Below, in pieces: positions 7,409-10,307 of a DNA stretch of 10,307 nucleotides. The notes below the pieces were generated by a model. It was not told the origin of the DNA and did not search any database. It worked only from the letters and a program-made list of their open reading frames with translations. Position 1 is the stretch's first letter; every line of letters begins with the position of its first letter. A program made the position numbers and the translations under genes. Source of the stretch: an uncultured Saprospiraceae bacterium (GTDB lineage: Bacteria; Bacteroidota; Bacteroidia; Chitinophagales; Saprospiraceae); assembly GCA_934699305.1 (NCBI GenBank), contig CAKUWM010000073.1, forward strand, positions 1 through 10,307, written 5' to 3'.

Positions 7409-8056
7409 ATGCGGTATCCAATGAGAAATTTAATGTTGGTGTTTTGTATATCAATAATTTGCTTGAAATCCGAAGCCCAAAATGTAGGGTTTAATTTTGG
7501 TATCAAAGCAGGCTTTAGCCAGACGGATTATGGGCTTAAAGAGTTGTTGGTTACTGATCCGGATGACTTTAAGATGGTTATCGAAGACAGCAGGGTTGGA
7601 TTTCACGGTGGCATTGCCCTCCAACTAAGGATTAAAAAGTTTATTTTACAACCAGAAGTATTGGTCAATACTATCAATGTCAATTATAAATTGACTGGAA
7701 GGATTGGTGGACTAATTGATACAATTTTAGCTAAAGAAACTATACGGAATGTGGATATACCAATAATGATAGGTTTTAAATCAGGTATATTGAGGTTGAA
7801 TGCCGGACCTGTAGGGCATTTGTACTTAGATAGTTCATCCGATTTGTTTAAAGTTTCCGGTTATAGTGAGCAGTTTAATAAGATACAATGGGGCTGGCAG
7901 GCCGGAATGGGCCTTGATATATGGAAGATAACCATTGATCTTCGCTATGAAGGAAATTTCTCTAAGTTTGGTGATCATATAAAATTTGGTGACAAATCAT
8001 ATTCTTTTTCGGATAACCCGACACGCTTAATTGGTTCTATCGGTATCATGTTTTAG
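7409..8056 (+). CDS. PorT-like outer-membrane beta-barrel protein
   Basis: This 215-residue protein starts with a signal peptide ending near SEA-Q (cleavage after Ala23), followed by FNFGIKAGFSQTD, the typical first strand of PorT-like/OMP_b-brl family barrels in Bacteroidota. Alternating strands follow: FHGGIALQLRI, FILQPEVLVN, VDIPIMIGFKSG, LRLNAGPVGHLYL, WGWQAGMGLDIW and ITIDLRYEGNF. The protein ends SIGIMF, with the C-terminal aromatic residue expected of proteins inserted by the Bam machinery. About eight strands fit the length. It should lie in the outer membrane; the ligand or partner is unknown, and the family name does not mean it works in type IX secretion. Met5 (7421) is an equally possible start, giving the same signal peptide. 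It stands alone, with long gaps on both sides. Confidence 0.85.
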   Translation: MRYPMRNLMLVFCISIICLKSEAQNVGFNFGIKAGFSQTDYGLKELLVTDPDDFKMVIEDSRVGFHGGIALQLRIKKFILQPEVLVNTINVNYKLTGRIGGLIDTILAKETIRNVDIPIMIGFKSGILRLNAGPVGHLYLDSSSDLFKVSGYSEQFNKIQWGWQAGMGLDIWKITIDLRYEGNFSKFGDHIKFGDKSYSFSDNPTRLIGSIGIMF

Positions 8057-8067
8057 TGCGAATGGCG

Positions 8068-8112
8068 GATTCCAGATGAGATTACTGAATCGCTGGTTAT
8101 TTATTTTTTCCT
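8068..8112 (+). terminator. Possible weak terminator of the barrel gene
   Basis: Twelve bases after the TAG, GATTCCAG (8068-8075) can pair with CTGAATC (8085-8091), seven pairs with one bulged C and a 9-base loop. A T-rich tract (TTATTTATTTTTT) follows shortly after. The stem is short and bulged, so this is tentative. Confidence 0.3.
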
Positions 8113-8369
8113 TGAACCCAAATTCCTATTAACGACAATATTTTTGCCTTTAATATGATTTCAGGTTGAAGTAATTTTATTCAGAAGCTTCTTATTTTTA
8201 TATTTGTTACAGAAGATAATAGCTATATTATTAAAGTACTGCTAATCCGGATTGTTTACTCTCATGTTCAGATTTAGCACTCTTTACCTTTATTTTTCTA
8301 TGCAAAAAAATATTATCAGTTATACCATTTTAGTAGTTTTTGTAATAGGAAATTAATAAACATTTTAAG

Positions 8370-8378
8370 TTATCCACA
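8370..8378 (+). other. Consensus DnaA box
   Basis: TTATCCACA is an exact match to the standard DnaA-binding 9-mer, in a strongly AT-rich setting. Only this copy is exact; the next candidate is TTATCCACT at 7142. A single box may be chance or a minor DnaA site, and does not prove an origin. Confidence 0.3.
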
Positions 8379-8436
8379 TATATAATAAATTAATCCTCTT
8401 TAATATAGAATGTATATAAAAAATATGTATAAATAA

Positions 8437-8470
8437 TTTAACAATAACTTAATGAATAGTATTAGATTTG
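8437..8470 (+). promoter_or_regulatory. Candidate promoter of the TonB-dependent receptor gene
   Basis: TAGATTTG (8463-8470) fits the Bacteroidota -7 consensus TAnnTTTG. TTTA (8437-8440), one base from the -33 TTTG, is 22 bp upstream, slightly wider than usual. Transcription would begin near 8477, giving a leader of about 34 bases before the ATG at 8511. Confidence 0.45.
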
Positions 8471-8510
8471 GATATTTTTATTTCATTTTTTTGAACCAAA
8501 AATAGTAACT

Positions 8511-10307
8511 ATGAATTTAAAAAGTACTTTGTTTTTATTGCTTATGTTGTGTGTAACCGGTATATCGGCTCAGGTTACGACTTCAGGCATGTCAGGTATT
8601 GTAAAAGATGCCACCGGAGCTACCATGATTGGTGCCTCTGTTATTTTGACACACGTACCATCCGGAACGGTATATGGTACGGTCACTTTGGATAATGGAC
8701 GTTATAGCCTTGTCAACTTGAGGGTAGGCGGTCCTTATACACTTGAAGTTTCATCTGTAGGTTCGGAGACATACAAGTCTGGAGGAATTTACTTGACTTT
8801 AGGTGATGTTTTAGTCAATAATATTGTTTTACAAGAAAGCGCTACCGTTCTTAATGAATTAGTCATTACGGACAATAGAAATGCTCTTATTAATGGAGAT
8901 CGAACCGGCGCTGCGACAAATATTGACAGAAAGATGATGGAACGTCTTCCTTCTATCAGTAGAAGTATAACCGACTTTACCCGCGTTACACCTCAGGCCA
9001 ATGGTAATAGTTTTGCCGGTAGAGATGGTCGTATGAATAACCTACAGATAGATGGTGCCAACTTGAATAATGCATTTGGACTTAGCAGTGATCCTCTACC
9101 CGGTGGAGGAAATAATCCAATATCTTTGGATGCAATTGAAGAAATCCAGGTGAATGTGGCTCCTTATGATGTAAGGCAGACCGGCTTTACCGGTGCAGGT
9201 ATAAATGCTGTAACTCGCAGTGGTACCAATGATCTTCATGGTTCGGTGTATGCTTATATCCGTCCAAAAAGCTTTACGGGTCTGAAAGTAGGTGATTATG
9301 AACTAAGTGAGAATTCGAGAGTTTCATCCAAATTATATGGAGCAAGATTGTCTGGACCAATCATCAAGAATAAGTTATTGTATTTTGTCAATTTTGAATA
9401 TGAAAATTCTGAATCCGCTGGTAATAACTGGGTTGCTGACAACACGACTAATTCTACTGATCCAAACGTTACACGTGTTAAAGAATCCGATTTAGTTCGT
9501 GTTAAGGATTATTTACGTACTAAATATGGATATGATGCAGGTGCCTATCAAAATTATTCTAATACTTACAACAGCTTGAACTACAAAGGCTTAGCGAGAT
9601 TGGATTGGAATATAAATGACAAAAATACCTTCACTGCAAGGTATTCGTTTATGCAGGGTGCCAATGATCAAGGAACGAATGGTAGCTCAGGTCCTAACCC
9701 TCGTTCTTCTAATAGTCGTATTTCAAAACAGTCAATAGCTTTTGAAAATGCTAATTATTCATTTAAAAATACTGTAAGCTCTATCGCAGCTGAGTTAAAC
9801 TCAAGATTCAGTGATAGATTGAGCAATCAATTGATTGTTACTTATAGCCGAATTCAAGATACCCGAGAAACACCCGGTAAATTGTTCCCATTTGTGGATA
9901 TAGGAGATGGAGAAGCTACTACAGGTTACAGCAACTATATGAGCTTCGGTACTGAATTGTTCTCTGTCAACAATGACGTTATAAATAATAATGTGATTGC
10001 AACCAACAACTTAACCTATGTAGTTGGAAATAATACTATAACTGCTGGCTTGAGTTATCAATTAATGTCATTTGCCAATAGCTACCAGAGAATGGGTTCT
10101 TCTTATTATCGATATAAGACAGTAGATGATTTTTTGAATGATGCACCACCAATTTCTTATGGTGTAACGTATGTTTATCAAGGAAAAGATCCTTTTGCAC
10201 GTGTTAAGTTTGGATTAGCGGGTCTTTATATTCAGGATAAAATTACTTTATCAGATAGATTAAATGTAACCGTAGGTGTACGTGCGGATATGGCATTATT
10301 CCATGAT
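8511..10307 (+). CDS. Oar-like TonB-dependent receptor, N-terminal 599 residues (runs off the window)
   Basis: The plus strand is open from ATG 8511 to the window end. A signal peptide ends near ISA-Q (after Ala20). Residues about 25-112 form a carboxypeptidase-regulatory-like domain (SGIVKDATGATMIGASVILT, then the DNGRYSLVNLRVGGPYTLEV strand pair), as in many Bacteroidota receptors. The plug follows: RLPSISRSITDFTRVTPQ, LQIDGANLNNAFG (about 177-189) and SLDAIEEIQVNVAPYD with GAGINAVTRSGTN (about 205-240). The barrel then begins with alternating strands and extracellular loops rich in Asn and Ser. The plug sequence (TDFTRVTPQA, GRDGRMNNLQIDG) resembles the Oar-type group rather than SusC. Such proteins import large substrates across the outer membrane using the TonB-ExbBD motor, or serve adhesion and secretion. 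The substrate cannot be told, and whether a SusD partner follows is not visible. Confidence 0.92.
   Translation, partial: MNLKSTLFLLLMLCVTGISAQVTTSGMSGIVKDATGATMIGASVILTHVPSGTVYGTVTLDNGRYSLVNLRVGGPYTLEVSSVGSETYKSGGIYLTLGDVLVNNIVLQESATVLNELVITDNRNALINGDRTGAATNIDRKMMERLPSISRSITDFTRVTPQANGNSFAGRDGRMNNLQIDGANLNNAFGLSSDPLPGGGNNPISLDAIEEIQVNVAPYDVRQTGFTGAGINAVTRSGTNDLHGSVYAYIRPKSFTGLKVGDYELSENSRVSSKLYGARLSGPIIKNKLLYFVNFEYENSESAGNNWVADNTTNSTDPNVTRVKESDLVRVKDYLRTKYGYDAGAYQNYSNTYNSLNYKGLARLDWNINDKNTFTARYSFMQGANDQGTNGSSGPNPRSSNSRISKQSIAFENANYSFKNTVSSIAAELNSRFSDRLSNQLIVTYSRIQDTRETPGKLFPFVDIGDGEATTGYSNYMSFGTELFSVNNDVINNNVIATNNLTYVVGNNTITAGLSYQLMSFANSYQRMGSSYYRYKTVDDFLNDAPPISYGVTYVYQGKDPFARVKFGLAGLYIQDKITLSDRLNVTVGVRADMALFHD

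Larger units (their letters stand above)
8057..8510 (+). other. Very AT-rich intergenic region before the TonB receptor
   Basis: This stretch holds a possible weak terminator just after the barrel gene, an 18-codon hydrophobic micro-ORF (8300-8356) that I do not accept as a gene, one exact DnaA box (8370-8378), and the receptor promoter candidate (8437-8470). No tRNA or known riboswitch was recognised. Its length and lack of longer ORFs suggest a regulatory upstream region or a small decayed gene. Confidence 0.6.

Noticed and set aside
8300..8356. Micro-ORF of 18 codons starting MQKNIISYTI, hydrophobic
   Set aside because: It is too short, in very AT-rich DNA where such ORFs arise by chance, and has no ribosome site or visible homology. 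It resembles a signal-peptide remnant but nothing follows in frame.
9307..9495. Plus-strand ORF of 62 codons in another frame
   Set aside because: It lies inside the TonB-dependent receptor, whose frame is continuous with strong family features.
1..10307. CRISPR array, tRNA, insertion sequence or phage genes
   Set aside because: No regularly spaced repeats, cloverleaf-like segments, transposase motifs or phage-type proteins were seen on reading both strands.

Overview
The window looks like chromosomal DNA from a member of the Bacteroidota (Bacteroidetes). The evidence is AT-rich composition, absence of clear Shine-Dalgarno sites, candidate promoters with the TAnnTTTG -7 box of this phylum, several short lipoproteins ending their signal peptide at Ser-Cys, a PorT-like outer-membrane barrel, and a TonB-dependent receptor with an N-terminal carboxypeptidase-regulatory-like domain. 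The style of the copper/cytochrome lipoprotein group suggests a Saprospiria/Chitinophagia-type lineage, but the sequence alone does not fix genus or family.

Layout. Everything from 1 to about 6989 is read on the minus strand, right to left: a long DUF5682-family protein (6989-4758); a three-gene cell-envelope cluster made of a His/Met-rich lipoprotein (4568-4077), a SCO1/SenC copper-chaperone lipoprotein (4057-3455) and a single-haem cytochrome c lipoprotein (3458-3078); then inorganic pyrophosphatase ppa (2985-2371), dihydropteroate synthase folP (2352-1510) and the start of a TamB-like envelope assembly protein (1506 to beyond base 1). From 7409 on, genes are on the plus strand: a PorT-like beta-barrel protein (7409-8056) and the first 599 codons of an Oar-like TonB-dependent receptor (8511 to beyond 10307). 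Two AT-rich gene-free stretches lie at 6990-7408 (divergent promoter region) and 8057-8510 (with one consensus DnaA box and a good receptor promoter candidate).

How the genes fit together. The lipoprotein-SCO-cytochrome cluster is tightly packed (19-bp gap, then a 4-bp ATGA overlap) and probably serves copper delivery to, or electron transfer around, a haem-copper oxidase or a related periplasmic enzyme. ppa, folP and tamB are closely spaced (18-bp and 3-bp gaps) and may be co-transcribed from a promoter just upstream of ppa, although their jobs (pyrophosphate removal, folate synthesis, envelope biogenesis) differ. The folate pathway releases pyrophosphate at the DHPS step, a possible though weak link between ppa and folP. 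The DUF5682 protein is the least understood gene. Related proteins are usually found with MoxR AAA ATPases, SWIM-domain and VWA proteins, but none is visible here. No tRNA, rRNA, insertion sequence, CRISPR array or phage gene was seen.
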